The notes under the pieces: generated by a model
Seen by the model: only the letters and a program-made list of their open reading frames with translations
Database searches by the model: none
What the model was told of the DNA's origin: nothing
From: Frateuria_A sp051900415
GTDB taxonomy: Bacteria > Pseudomonadota > Gammaproteobacteria > Xanthomonadales > Rhodanobacteraceae
NCBI RefSeq assembly: GCF_051900415.1
Contig: NZ_JBHZGL010000003.1
Coordinates: 248,001 to 312,000, forward strand
Length of the DNA: 64,000 bases
Direction: 5' to 3'
Shown here: piece after piece, positions 35,067 to 44,537 of the stretch
Layout of the letters: each line of letters begins with the position of its first letter
Position numbering within the stretch: the stretch's first letter is position 1
Made by a program: the position numbers and the translations under genes

Positions 35067-36365
35067 ATGACCACGACGATCACCCGCATCCACGCCCGTG
35101 AAATCCTCGACTCGCGCGGCAACCCCACGCTGGAAGCCGAAGTCACCCTGGACGGCGGCGCGTTCGGCCGGGCCGCGGTGCCCAGCGGCGCCTCGACCGG
35201 TTCGCGCGAGGCAGTGGAACTGCGCGACGGCGACAAGGCGCGCTATGGCGGCAAGGGCGTGACCAAGGCGGTCGCCAACGTCAACGGCGCCATCGCCGAG
35301 GCGCTGAAGGGTTTCGACGCGGCCGACCAGAAGGGCCTGGACGGCAAGCTGATCGCGCTGGACGGCACCCCGAACAAGGGCAAGCTCGGCGCCAATGCGT
35401 TGCTGGGCGTTTCGATGGCCGCAGCACACGCGGTGGCCGCCTCGCGCGGCGAGCCGCTGTGGAAGTACCTCTCGCACGGCAAGCCAGGCAGCCTGCCGGT
35501 GCCGATGATGAACATCGTCAACGGCGGCGCGCATGCCGACAACAACGTCGACGTGCAGGAGTTCATGATCCTGCCGGTCGGCGTGCCCAACTTCGCCGAG
35601 GCGCTGCGCGCCGGCGCGGAAGTCTTCCACGCCCTCAAGAGCGTGCTGAAGGCCAAGGGGCTCAACACGGCAGTGGGTGACGAGGGCGGCTTCGCGCCGA
35701 ACCTGCGCTCCAACATCGAGGCGCTGGACACCATCCTCGAAGCGGTCGGCAAGGCCGGCTACAAGGTCGGCAGCGAGATCCTGCTCGGCCTGGACGTGGC
35801 CAGCTCCGAGTTCTTCAAGAACGGCAAGTACGACCTGGAAGGCGAGGGCAAGGCTTACGCGCCAGAGCAGTTCGTCGACCTGCTCGCCGGCTGGGCGAAG
35901 CAGTACCCGATCGTGACCATCGAAGACGGCATGGCCGAGGGCGACTGGGACGGCTGGAAACTGCTTACCGACAAGATCGGCAAGGACGTGCAGCTGGTGG
36001 GCGACGACCTGTTCGTCACCAACCCGTCGATCTTCCGCGAGGGCATCGACAAGCACATCGCCAACGCGATCCTGATCAAGGTCAACCAGATCGGCACGCT
36101 GTCCGAGACGCTGGAAGCCATCGCCATGGCGGATGCCGCGAAGTACGCGGCGGTGGTTTCGCATCGTTCGGGCGAAACCGAAGACACGACGATCTCCGAT
36201 ATCGCCGTTGCGACGACCGCGACCCAGATCAAGACCGGCTCGCTTTGCCGTACCGACCGCGTGGCCAAGTACAACCAGCTGCTGCGCATCGAGGAGCAAC
36301 TGGGCAGTGCCGCCCGTTATGCCGGCCGCGACGCGTTCCCCAACCTCGCCCGCCTGCCGGGCTGA
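35067..36365 (+). CDS. eno: Enolase
   Basis: 432 aa. It interconverts 2-phosphoglycerate and phosphoenolpyruvate in glycolysis, and is also an RNA degradosome component in some relatives. Signatures include IHAREILDSRGNPTLEAEV, GANALLGVSMA, the metal-binding VTIEDGMAEGDWDG and LIKVNQIGTLSETL, and VVSHRSGETEDTTISD. Follows a REP element and is 21 nt before ftsB. Confidence 0.98.
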   Translation: MTTTITRIHAREILDSRGNPTLEAEVTLDGGAFGRAAVPSGASTGSREAVELRDGDKARYGGKGVTKAVANVNGAIAEALKGFDAADQKGLDGKLIALDGTPNKGKLGANALLGVSMAAAHAVAASRGEPLWKYLSHGKPGSLPVPMMNIVNGGAHADNNVDVQEFMILPVGVPNFAEALRAGAEVFHALKSVLKAKGLNTAVGDEGGFAPNLRSNIEALDTILEAVGKAGYKVGSEILLGLDVASSEFFKNGKYDLEGEGKAYAPEQFVDLLAGWAKQYPIVTIEDGMAEGDWDGWKLLTDKIGKDVQLVGDDLFVTNPSIFREGIDKHIANAILIKVNQIGTLSETLEAIAMADAAKYAAVVSHRSGETEDTTISDIAVATTATQIKTGSLCRTDRVAKYNQLLRIEEQLGSAARYAGRDAFPNLARLPG

Positions 36366-36386
36366 CGCTGACAGGTCCCACCGCCC

Positions 36387-36713
36387 ATGCTGCGCTGGAT
36401 CGCCCTGATCCTCATCGTGATCCTGATCGGTCTGCAGCTTAAGCTGTGGGCCGGCAGCGGCGGCATGCACGAAGTGCAGACGCTGCGCGCATCGGTGCAG
36501 AAGCAGGCCGGCGAGAACGACAAGCTGCTGCAGCGCAACCAGGCGCTGGCGGCGGACGTCAGCGACCTCAAGCATGGCGAGCAGGCGGTCGAAGCACGCG
36601 CCCGCGCGGAGCTGGGCCTGATCAAGCCCGGCGAGACGTTCTACCAGGTGGTCGAACGACCGGCCGGCAGCGCCAGCAGCCCGCCACCGGCCAGCGACGG
36701 CGGCGGGCACTGA
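36387..36713 (+). CDS. ftsB: Cell division protein FtsB
   Basis: 108 aa bitopic protein. The membrane span is at residues 4-20 (WIALILIVILIGLQLKLW), followed by a periplasmic coiled coil (about 28-65) and a conserved RARAELGLIKPGETFYQVV. The Gly/Ser/Pro-rich tail is longer than in E. coli. FtsB links FtsL and FtsQ in the divisome. It lies directly before ispD (1-nt gap), the classic ftsB-ispD-ispF arrangement. Confidence 0.94.
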   Translation: MLRWIALILIVILIGLQLKLWAGSGGMHEVQTLRASVQKQAGENDKLLQRNQALAADVSDLKHGEQAVEARARAELGLIKPGETFYQVVERPAGSASSPPPASDGGGH

Positions 36714-36714
36714 C

Positions 36715-37404
36715 ATGGCCACGCTGTGGTGCGTGATACCGGCCGCCGGACGCGGCACCCGGGTCGGCGGCGACTGCCCCAAGCAGTACCTGCCGCTGGC
36801 CGGGCGCGCCTTGATCCTGCACACGCTGGAGCGGTTGGCGACACACCCGCGCATCGCCGGCTTGATGGTGGCGCTGGCGGCCGATGACGCACGCTGGCCG
36901 GGTATCGACCACCTGGGCGGCAAGCCCGTGCTCACCACGATCGGCGGGGGCGAGCGCGCCGACTCGGTACTGGCCGGCCTGCGCGCACTGCCGGCCGGCG
37001 TTGGCGAGGAGCAGTTCGTGCTCGTGCACGACGCAGCGCGCCCCTGCGTGCGCGCCGCCGACATCGAACAGCTGGTCGAACGGGCTTCGGCGGTCGAGGG
37101 CGGCCTGCTCGGCGCGCCGCTGCGGGACACCCTCAAGCGCGCCGACGAGCGCCAGCGCAGTGTCCAGACCGAGCCGCGCGAACAGCGTTGGCGCGCCTTC
37201 ACGCCGCAGATGTTCCGCCGCGGGCAGCTTGTGGCAGCGCTGGAGGCGGCCAGTCGCGCGGGCGTGCCGGTCAGCGACGAGGCGATGGCGATGGAGCGGG
37301 CAGGTGTCGCGCCGCTGCTGGTGGAAGGCGCCGAGGACAACATCAAGGTGACGACGGCCGCGGATTTCGCGCTGGCCGAGTTCCTGCTGACGAGGACGGG
37401 GTAA
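36715..37404 (+). CDS. ispD: 2-C-methyl-D-erythritol 4-phosphate cytidylyltransferase
   Basis: 229 aa. The nucleotide-binding start is WCVIPAAGRGTRVGGDCPKQYLPL, and LVHDAARPCVRAADIEQL is the other family signature. It transfers CMP to MEP in the non-mevalonate isoprenoid pathway. The stop overlaps the ispF ATG by one nucleotide (TAATG). Confidence 0.96.
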   Translation: MATLWCVIPAAGRGTRVGGDCPKQYLPLAGRALILHTLERLATHPRIAGLMVALAADDARWPGIDHLGGKPVLTTIGGGERADSVLAGLRALPAGVGEEQFVLVHDAARPCVRAADIEQLVERASAVEGGLLGAPLRDTLKRADERQRSVQTEPREQRWRAFTPQMFRRGQLVAALEAASRAGVPVSDEAMAMERAGVAPLLVEGAEDNIKVTTAADFALAEFLLTRTG

Positions 37405-37877
37405 TGCGCATAGGCCAGGGTTTTGACGTGCACGCGTTCGGCGAGGGCGATTTCGTCGTGCTCGGCGGCGTGCGTGTCCCGCACCATCGCGGCGTGGTCG
37501 CGCACTCCGACGGCGACGTGGTGATCCACGCGCTGTGCGATGCCATTTTCGGCGCGCTTGCGCTCGGCGACATCGGCAGGCACTTCCCGCCCTCGGACGA
37601 GCGCTGGCGCGATGCGGACAGCCGCCAGTTCCTGCGCCACGCGGCCCTTTTGATGTCGCAGCACAACTACACGCTCGGCAATGCCGACGTCACCGTGATC
37701 TGCGAGGCGCCCAAGGTCGGCCCTCACACCGAAACGATGCGCGCGAACCTGGCCCAAGACCTTGCCTGCGAGGTCGCCCGCATCAGCATCAAGGCCACCA
37801 CCACCGAAAAGCTCGGCTTCACCGGCCGCGGCGAAGGCATCGCGGCGCAGGCCTGCGTGCTGCTGGAGCGCGCGTGA
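37404..37877 (+). CDS. ispF: 2-C-methyl-D-erythritol 2,4-cyclodiphosphate synthase
   Basis: 157 aa. Zinc ligands D8 and H10 (RIGQGFDVHAF) and the His in HSDGDVVIHALCDAI are visible; IKATTTEKLGFTGRGEGIAAQA is the C-terminal signature. It cyclises the IspE product in the MEP pathway. The stop overlaps the GTG start of mgtE (GTGA). Confidence 0.97.
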   Translation: MRIGQGFDVHAFGEGDFVVLGGVRVPHHRGVVAHSDGDVVIHALCDAIFGALALGDIGRHFPPSDERWRDADSRQFLRHAALLMSQHNYTLGNADVTVICEAPKVGPHTETMRANLAQDLACEVARISIKATTTEKLGFTGRGEGIAAQACVLLERA

Positions 37878-39259
37878 GCGAAGCCGAAGCACGCGGCGCA
37901 AACCGGCTGCCGGAGCAGCTGGAAGCCATTACGGCGCTGTTGGCGCGGCTTGCCGAAACGCCCGAGCCCGACGACCAGGCACAGCTGCAGCAACTGCTCG
38001 ACGAACTGCATCCGGCCGACATCGCGTTCGTGCTGGAGGCGCTCCCGCTGGATGCGCGCCTGACTGTCTGGCAGCGGGTGAAGGCCGACCGCGACGGCGA
38101 GATCCTGCTGGAAGTTTCCGACGCGGTGCGCGAATCGCTGATCGCGGACATGGACCAGCGCGAGATCCTCGCGGCGGTCGAGCCGCTGGACGCCGACGAA
38201 CTGGCCGACCTGGTCGAGGACCTGCCCACCGAAGTCCTGCCCGAGCTGATGGCCAGCCTCGACGCGCAGCAGCGCGAGCGGGTGCAGTCGGCGCTGTCCT
38301 GGGAAGAGGACCAGATCGGCTCGCTGATGGACTTCGAGATGGTCACGATCCGCGAGGACGTGAGCCTTGAGACCGTGCTGCGCTACCTGCGCCGCTTCGA
38401 CGAGCTGCCCGCGCAGACCGACAAGCTGTTCGTGATCAACCAGGACAACCTGTTGACCGGCGTGCTGCCGCTGCACTGGTTGCTGGTCAACTCGCCCGAG
38501 AAGATGGTCAGCGAGGTGATGGCCCCGGACGTCAACACCTTCCACCCGGGCGACGATGCCTACGAAGTGGCGCAGGCGTTCGAGCGCTACGACCTGGTGA
38601 CCGCACCGGTGGTGGACGACCATGGCCGGCTGATCGGCCGCATCACCGTCGATGCGATGGTCGACGTGATCCGCGAGGAAAGCGAGAGCGAGGCGCTGAG
38701 CCGCGTCGGCCTGCGCGAGGAAGAAGACATCTTCGCGTCGGTGTGGGCGAGCTTGCGCAACCGCTGGTCGTGGCTTGCGATCAACCTGGTCACTGCCTTC
38801 ATCGCTTCGCGCGTGATCGGCCTGTTCGAGGGCGCGATCGAAAAACTGGTGGCGCTGGCCACGCTGATGCCGATCGTCGCCGGCATTGGCGGCAACTCCG
38901 GCAACCAGACCATCACGATGATCGTGCGTGCGCTGGCGCTCAACCAGATCACGCCCGACAGCGCCAAGCGGCTGTGGCGCAAGGAGCTGGCCGTGTCGCT
39001 GTTCAATGGCCTGGTCTGGGGCGGGGTGATCGGTGTGGTGGCGTGGCTGTTGTACGAGAACATCGCGCTCGGCGTGGTGATGACCGCGGCCATGACGCTC
39101 AACCTTCTGCTGGCCGCCTTCTGCGGTGTCGGCATACCGATGCTGATGATGAAATTCGGCCGCGACCCGGCGCTCGGATCGAGCGTGTTGATCACGGCGA
39201 TGACCGACAGCGGCGGGTTCTTTATCTTCCTTGGGCTGGCCACGCTGTTCCTGATGTAA
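37874..39259 (+). CDS. mgtE: MgtE-type magnesium transporter
   Basis: 461 aa from a GTG overlapping ispF. The layout is an N-terminal superhelical MgtE_N domain (about 30-135), two CBS domains (about 140-265), and a C-terminal membrane part with about five spans (from residue 295). The pore region includes MPIVAGIGGNSGNQTITMIVR and the Asp-containing LITAMTDSGGFF. The cytoplasmic domains of MgtE sense Mg2+ and gate the channel. Translational coupling to ispF is unusual for this gene and may be chance. Confidence 0.93.
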   Translation: MSEAEARGANRLPEQLEAITALLARLAETPEPDDQAQLQQLLDELHPADIAFVLEALPLDARLTVWQRVKADRDGEILLEVSDAVRESLIADMDQREILAAVEPLDADELADLVEDLPTEVLPELMASLDAQQRERVQSALSWEEDQIGSLMDFEMVTIREDVSLETVLRYLRRFDELPAQTDKLFVINQDNLLTGVLPLHWLLVNSPEKMVSEVMAPDVNTFHPGDDAYEVAQAFERYDLVTAPVVDDHGRLIGRITVDAMVDVIREESESEALSRVGLREEEDIFASVWASLRNRWSWLAINLVTAFIASRVIGLFEGAIEKLVALATLMPIVAGIGGNSGNQTITMIVRALALNQITPDSAKRLWRKELAVSLFNGLVWGGVIGVVAWLLYENIALGVVMTAAMTLNLLLAAFCGVGIPMLMMKFGRDPALGSSVLITAMTDSGGFFIFLGLATLFLM

Positions 39260-39272
39260 CGCACGCCGCCCC

Positions 39273-39326
39273 GTAGCTTCCGCTTGCGGGCGATCTTTGG
39301 CCCATCGCCCGCATGCGGGCTCCTGC
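39273..39326. repeat. Degenerate REP palindrome between mgtE and truD
   Basis: GTAGCTTCCGCTTGCGGGCGAT with the partner GCCCGCATGCGGGCTCCTGC. The right half matches the element at 34963 closely; the left half is eroded. Confidence 0.6.
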
Positions 39327-39349
39327 AAGAAACCTCAAGGCTTTACCGG

Positions 39350-40357
39350 ATGCACGAACTTCCCTACGCCCACGGCACCCCACCCCTCACCGCGCGTCTG
39401 CGGGCTGCGCCGGAGGACTTCCTCGTCGAGGAAGTCCTCGGCTACGACGCCGAGGGATCGGGCGAGCATGCGCTGCTGTGGGTGGAGAAGCGCGGCGCCA
39501 ACACCGACTGGGTGGCACGCGAGCTGGCCCGCTTCGCCGGCGTGCCGCCGGTGGCCGTCGGTTACGCGGGCCTGAAGGACCGCCACGCGGTGACCCGGCA
39601 GGCTTTCACCGTGCAGCTGGCGGGCAAGCCGGATCCGGACTGGTCGGCCTTTCCGCATGCGGAAGTGAAGGTGCTCGCCGCCACCCGGCACAACCGCAAG
39701 CTCAAGCGCGGTGCGCTGCGGGGCAACCGTTTCGTGCTGGTCCTGCGCGAGGTGCAGGGCGATCGCGCAGAAGCCGAGCGGGTGCTGGCAGCCATCGCCG
39801 CGCGCGGTGTGCCCAACTACTTCGGCGAACAGCGCTTCGGCCGCGAAGGCGGCAACGTGGCGCAGGCACGGGGCATGTTCGCCGGCCGCCGGGTCGACCG
39901 CGACAAGCGCAGCTTCCTTTTGTCGGCCGCCCGGTCGCACATCTTCAACGGCGTACTCGCTGCTCGCGTGGAGCAGGGCGCATGGGATACGCCGCTGGAA
40001 GGCGAGATCTGGTCGCTTGCCGGTTCGCGCTCCTGGTTCGGACCGGAGCCCTTCGACGCCACGCTGGCCGAGCGCCTGGCGAAGGGCGATATCCACCCCT
40101 CCGGCCCGCTCTGGGGGCAGGGCGAGCCGCCCACCACCGGCGAGGCAGGTGCTTTGGAACGTCAGGTGGCTGTGCGCGACACCGACCTGGCCGAGGGGCT
40201 TGCGGCGGCCCGCATGGATCAGGAGCGCCGCCCCCTGCGCCTGCTGCCCCGCCATCTCTCCTGGCGCTGGGTGGCCGACGACGCACTGGAACTGGGGTTC
40301 GAACTGCCCGCCGGCGCCTATGCCACCGTGGTGGCGCGCGAGCTGGCACAGGCCTGA
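39350..40357 (+). CDS. truD: tRNA pseudouridine(13) synthase
   Basis: 335 aa. The catalytic Asp is D77 in GYAGLKDRHAVTRQ, and PNYFGEQRFGREGGNV is the other TruD signature. It isomerises U13 in certain tRNAs. The start MHELPYAHG at 39350 fits the family; a longer frame runs back into the REP element and is not used. Normally clustered with ispF and surE, as here, but two permeases and an Smr gene now separate truD from surE. Confidence 0.95.
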   Translation: MHELPYAHGTPPLTARLRAAPEDFLVEEVLGYDAEGSGEHALLWVEKRGANTDWVARELARFAGVPPVAVGYAGLKDRHAVTRQAFTVQLAGKPDPDWSAFPHAEVKVLAATRHNRKLKRGALRGNRFVLVLREVQGDRAEAERVLAAIAARGVPNYFGEQRFGREGGNVAQARGMFAGRRVDRDKRSFLLSAARSHIFNGVLAARVEQGAWDTPLEGEIWSLAGSRSWFGPEPFDATLAERLAKGDIHPSGPLWGQGEPPTTGEAGALERQVAVRDTDLAEGLAAARMDQERRPLRLLPRHLSWRWVADDALELGFELPAGAYATVVARELAQA

Positions 40358-40441
40358 CGCGCCGTCCCCGACTCCGGCGTTTTATATCGCCGGGGTTCGC
40401 ACTCGGTTACAGTCCGCTGCGGGGGATCCACGGGAAAGGGA

Positions 40442-41761
40442 ATGCTGCGCTATTACTTGGGCCTGGCGTGGCGCAACTGCCTGCGCAGCAAGGCCCTGAC
40501 CGCACTTGTGGTCATGCTTATGGGCTTCGGGGTGGCGGCGTGCGCGTTGAGTTATGCCGTGCTCAGGGTGGCGGCAAACGACCCAGTCCCTTCCAGATCG
40601 GACCGCCTGTTCGTGCCCCAACTCGATAGTTTCGGGCCGGCGCACAACGGCAATGGCCAGCCGCCTGACCAGCTCAGCTACACCGACGCGTTGGCATTGC
40701 TGCATGCACGCCGCGCGTCCCGGCAGACGCTGGTTTATCCGACGAACTTCGGCGTCGTGCCGGCCGATCCGTCGCGCCAACCGCTCCCCCAATCAGGCGA
40801 GGCGGTCACCGCCGACTTCTTCACGATGTTCGATGTGCCGTTCCGTTACGGAGGCGGCTGGAATGCGGCAGCGGACGAACGCCGCGCGGCGGTCGCGGTG
40901 ATTACCGATGCGCTCAATCGCAAGCTGTTCGGCGACGTCGACAGCACCGGTCGCATCGTGACGCTGGACGGACACGCCTACCGTATAAGCGGCGTGCTCG
41001 GCGATTTCGACCCGTTGCCGCGCTACATCGACATCGCCAGCACCTGGAACGGTTTTGGCAAGTTGCCGCAGATCTACGTGCCGTTCGCTCGCGCCGTCAA
41101 CCAGCACAAGACGCCCCTCACCAACTATTGCAGCAGCACGAGCGCGGCACCTTACGTGTCCGACTGGAGCGGTTTCCTTGCCAGTGGATGCGTGTGGATC
41201 AACGGCTGGGTCGAGCTGCCGGATGCCGCCAGCGTGGCCGCCTATCACCGGTTTCTTGTTGGTTACGCCTCCGAACAGCAGAGGCTGGGGCGTTTTGCTT
41301 GGGCCGCCAACGTGCGGCTGCCGGGCCTGATGCAGGTGCTGGCCGACCATCGCGCAGTACCGCGCGAATCGAAGCTGTCGGCGTGGGTATCGTTGGGTTT
41401 CCTCCTCGTGTGCCTGGTCAACGTGGTCGGTCTCTTGCTGGCGCGCTTCAGTCGCCGCGGACTGGAGATCGGCGTGCGCCGCGCACTCGGCGCGCCACGG
41501 CGTGAGATCGTGCGCCAGTTCCTCATCGAGGCGACGGTCATCGGGATGGCTGGCGGCGCGCTGGGCGTGCTGCTCACGGCGCTGGGCATGGCGAGCCTCG
41601 ACCGGGTGTTCGTGCCACAGATCGCACGCCTGGCGCGGCTGGATCTAGCGCTGATGGCGCTGGCTTTGTTGGCGGCCGTGGCCGGGACGCTGGCTGCGGC
41701 CCTCTGGCCCACATGGCGCGCTGCCCGGATGCGTCCCGCGTGGCAGCTTGCTCAGGGATGA
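40442..41761 (+). CDS. MacB/FtsX-type ABC transporter permease
   Basis: 439 aa. One N-terminal span (about 20-42), a large periplasmic MacB-PCD-like domain (about 45-300), and three C-terminal spans. The FtsX domain motif RRGLEIGVRRALGAPRREIVRQ lies in the cytoplasmic loop before the second span. This architecture fits exporters or mechanotransmission permeases of the MacB type. No ATPase or adaptor gene is adjacent; the only neighbour is a second permease. Substrate unknown. Confidence 0.85.
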   Translation: MLRYYLGLAWRNCLRSKALTALVVMLMGFGVAACALSYAVLRVAANDPVPSRSDRLFVPQLDSFGPAHNGNGQPPDQLSYTDALALLHARRASRQTLVYPTNFGVVPADPSRQPLPQSGEAVTADFFTMFDVPFRYGGGWNAAADERRAAVAVITDALNRKLFGDVDSTGRIVTLDGHAYRISGVLGDFDPLPRYIDIASTWNGFGKLPQIYVPFARAVNQHKTPLTNYCSSTSAAPYVSDWSGFLASGCVWINGWVELPDAASVAAYHRFLVGYASEQQRLGRFAWAANVRLPGLMQVLADHRAVPRESKLSAWVSLGFLLVCLVNVVGLLLARFSRRGLEIGVRRALGAPRREIVRQFLIEATVIGMAGGALGVLLTALGMASLDRVFVPQIARLARLDLALMALALLAAVAGTLAAALWPTWRAARMRPAWQLAQG

Positions 41762-41768
41762 GGAACCC

Positions 41769-43016
41769 ATGATGCGCGTGTGGATACAGCTCCAGCCGAT
41801 TCTCGCCGCCCTGCGGCGCCACAAGGCGGCGACGGCGCTGATCGTGCTGCAGGTCGCCTTGACGCTTGCGGTGGTGAGCAACGCCCTGTTCGTGCTGCAC
41901 ACGCGACTGGCGCATCTGGCGCGGCCGACCGGTACCGACGAGGCCAACCTGTTCGTCATCCGCAACGGCTGGCTTGGTCATGACGACGGCGCGCGCGTCG
42001 ATGCGCGGATGCGCGCCGACCTCGCTACCCTGCGCGGCTTGCCCGGCGTGCGCGACGCCTTCGCCAGCGAGGCCTACCCGTTGCAGGGCGGCGGAGGCCT
42101 GCCGGTCGGCCTCAAGCGCGAGCCCGCCCAGACGACGCGACCGCGGATTGCCATCAGCTACTTCGCCGACGAACATGCGCTGGAAACACTGGGCGTGCGG
42201 CTGGTTGCCGGCCGCAATTTCCGCGCCGACGAAATCGTGCAGGCCGGATCGTTCGACAGGATTGCGCCAGCCTCGATCATCATTACCCGCGATCTGGCGA
42301 ACAAGCTCTTTACCGACGGTTCGCCAGCGTTGGGCCAAACCGTCCATCTCGACGGGCCGAGCGTGATCATCGGCATCATCGACCGGTTGCAGGGCGCCTA
42401 CGCGGGCAGTTCGGTGCGCAGCATCGACGAGGACACGGTGCTGCTACCGGCCCGGTTGGCCGACCCGGACGGTACGGTCTACCTGGTCCGATCGCGCACC
42501 GGCCAGCGCGCCGCGGCAATGCGCGCGTCGGTCGCCGCGCTGCTGGCGCAGGACCGCATGCGCCTGATCGACCCGGACGAAGGCGTGTTGACGCTGACGC
42601 AGGCGCGCGAGCTGGGATACACGATCGATCGCGGCGTCGCCACTGCCATGGTGGTGCTCAGCGTGTTGCTGCTGCTGGCCACGGCCGGCGGCATCGTCGG
42701 CCTGAGCAGCTTCTGGGTCAGCCAGCGGCGCCGACAGATCGGCATGCGCCGGGCGCTGGGTGCTACGCGAGGCGACATCCTTGCCTATGTCCGGATCGAG
42801 AACTTCCTCATTGTCGGTGCCGGGGTCGGGCTCGGCGTGGTGCTCGCCATCGGCGCCAATCTCTGGTTGATGACACGGGGCGAACTGCCGCGGATGCCAC
42901 CGTGGTTTGCACTGGCCGGCGCGATGGTGTTGTGGCTGCTCGGTCAGCTTGCCGTGCTGGGGCCGGCGCGGCGTGCCGCCGCGGTGGCGCCGGTAGCGGC
43001 GATACGCGCCGACTGA
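41769..43016 (+). CDS. MacB/FtsX-type ABC transporter permease, second of a pair
   Basis: 415 aa, starting MMRVWIQLQPILAALRRHKA with an AGGAA site at 41761-41765. It has the same layout as its upstream partner: an N-terminal span, a periplasmic domain, three C-terminal spans, and the RRRQIGMRRALGATRGDILAYV loop. The two probably form a heterodimer. An ATP-binding subunit must come from elsewhere or be missing. The gene is 7 nt after the first permease and ends 6 nt from the convergent smr gene. Confidence 0.85.
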   Translation: MMRVWIQLQPILAALRRHKAATALIVLQVALTLAVVSNALFVLHTRLAHLARPTGTDEANLFVIRNGWLGHDDGARVDARMRADLATLRGLPGVRDAFASEAYPLQGGGGLPVGLKREPAQTTRPRIAISYFADEHALETLGVRLVAGRNFRADEIVQAGSFDRIAPASIIITRDLANKLFTDGSPALGQTVHLDGPSVIIGIIDRLQGAYAGSSVRSIDEDTVLLPARLADPDGTVYLVRSRTGQRAAAMRASVAALLAQDRMRLIDPDEGVLTLTQARELGYTIDRGVATAMVVLSVLLLLATAGGIVGLSSFWVSQRRRQIGMRRALGATRGDILAYVRIENFLIVGAGVGLGVVLAIGANLWLMTRGELPRMPPWFALAGAMVLWLLGQLAVLGPARRAAAVAPVAAIRAD

Positions 43017-43022
43017 TCGCCG

Positions 43023-43574
43023 CTAGGCGTTCTTCAGCAGGACTACGACGGCACCGGTACCGCCTTGGGCGGGCTTGGCCGAAGCAAAGGCCACCACATC
43101 GCCGCGCCGGCGCAACAGGCGGTCGGTAAGCACCTTCAGCACCGGGCCGGCAGCTTTGGAGCGCAGGCCTTTGCCGTGCACGATGCGCACACAGCGCAGT
43201 CCGTGCTGACCGGCCTCGGCCAGGAAGCTGGCGATGCTGGCCTGGGCGGCGGCGGCGTTCATGTGGTGCAGGTCCAGTTCGTCCTGGATGCTGAACTGAC
43301 CCCGCTTGAGCTGGCGCAACAGGCGTGGCGGGTAGCCGTCGCGCAGGTAGCTCAGCTCTTCGCCGATTTCCATCAGGGCGGGATCGAAGGCGAGCTCGAG
43401 CAGCTCCCCCGGGACGGCCGCCTCGTCCGCTTCGAGCATGCGCGCGCGTGGCTCCGGCCGGGACGCGGGTGGCGGTGGGGTGTCGGCGCGGATTTCGCGC
43501 ACCGGTCCGATGGCATCACGGAACAGTCGGATGTCGTCCTCGTCGGGCTCGGTCGGGCTGCGGTGCTTCTTCAT
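43023..43574 (-). CDS. Smr-domain protein (probable endonuclease, SmrA/SmrB type)
   Basis: 183 aa. The N-terminal half is variable and charged. The Smr domain (about 95-183) has ELDLHHMNAAAAQASIASFL and IVHGKGLRSKAAGPVLK, the two hallmark motifs. Relatives include the ribosome-collision endonuclease SmrB of E. coli, so RNA cleavage at stalled ribosomes is possible but not shown. It runs opposite to its neighbours and is divergent from surE. Confidence 0.9.
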   Translation of the reverse strand: MKKHRSPTEPDEDDIRLFRDAIGPVREIRADTPPPPASRPEPRARMLEADEAAVPGELLELAFDPALMEIGEELSYLRDGYPPRLLRQLKRGQFSIQDELDLHHMNAAAAQASIASFLAEAGQHGLRCVRIVHGKGLRSKAAGPVLKVLTDRLLRRRGDVVAFASAKPAQGGTGAVVVLLKNA

Positions 43575-43753
43575 GGGGTCATGCTAGCAAGGGACCGGCG
43601 GCCGTTTTCCTCAAGGCCGCCGCTCGTTCGATCCCCTCCACGTAGATGCGAATCCGGATCGCGTGGCCGTGAAAGAGGTGGGCCGGTCCGGTAGACTTCG
43701 AAGGATTCGGAGCGCGCCTTCGGGGCCGCGCTCGTGCATCTGTACGGAACATC

Positions 43754-44533
43754 ATGCGAGTCCTGGTAAGCAACGACGACGGCGTGGATGCCCCCGGCAT
43801 CCGCGTATTGGCCGACTCTCTGGCGGCGGTGGGGCAGGTGACGGTGGTAGCGCCCGATCGCGACCGCTCCGGCGCCAGCAATTCGCTCACCCTGGATGCG
43901 CCGATCCGCGCGCTGAAGATGGACGACGGCCGCTACCGGGTAGCCGGTACGCCCACCGATTGCGTGCACCTGGCGCTGGCCGGTCTGCTCGACCATGAGC
44001 CGGACATCGTGGTGTCGGGCATTAACAACTCCGCCAACCTCGGTGACGATGTCATCTACTCCGGCACCGTGTCCGCAGCGATGGAAGGCCGCTTCCTCGG
44101 CCTGCCTGCGATCGCCGTGTCGCTGGCCAGCCGCGACCACAAGGGCGAGCATTACGATTCGGCCGCGCAGGCCGTGTTGATCCTGATGCGCCGCCTGCTG
44201 GTCGATCCGCTGCCGGCCGACACCATTCTCAACGTCAACGTGCCGGATCGGCCCTGGCACGAGATCCAGGGTTTTGAGGTCACCCGGCTGGGCAAGCGGC
44301 ACCGCTCGGCGCCCTGCATCGCGCAGACCGACCCGCGCGGCAAGCCGATCTGGTGGATCGGGCCTTCCGGCGGCGCCGAGGATGATGGCCCCGGTACCGA
44401 CTTCGACGCGGTGCGCCGCGGCTACGTGTCGGTCACGCCGATCCATGTCGATCTCACCCGCTACCAGGCGCTGGAGAAAATCAGCGGCTGGATGCAGGCG
44501 ATGACCGACGCCATGGACGAAAAGGCGGCCTGA
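43754..44533 (+). CDS. surE: 5'/3'-nucleotidase SurE
   Basis: 259 aa. Metal site D8/D9 in MRVLVSNDDGVDAPGIR, then DRSGASNSLTLD and SGINNSANLGDDVIYSGTVSAAMEG complete the SurE motifs. It dephosphorylates nucleoside monophosphates and short polyphosphates. It is 4 nt before pcm, the conserved surE-pcm-nlpD block linked to stationary phase in gammaproteobacteria. Confidence 0.97.
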   Translation: MRVLVSNDDGVDAPGIRVLADSLAAVGQVTVVAPDRDRSGASNSLTLDAPIRALKMDDGRYRVAGTPTDCVHLALAGLLDHEPDIVVSGINNSANLGDDVIYSGTVSAAMEGRFLGLPAIAVSLASRDHKGEHYDSAAQAVLILMRRLLVDPLPADTILNVNVPDRPWHEIQGFEVTRLGKRHRSAPCIAQTDPRGKPIWWIGPSGGAEDDGPGTDFDAVRRGYVSVTPIHVDLTRYQALEKISGWMQAMTDAMDEKAA

Positions 44534-44537
44534 CGCG

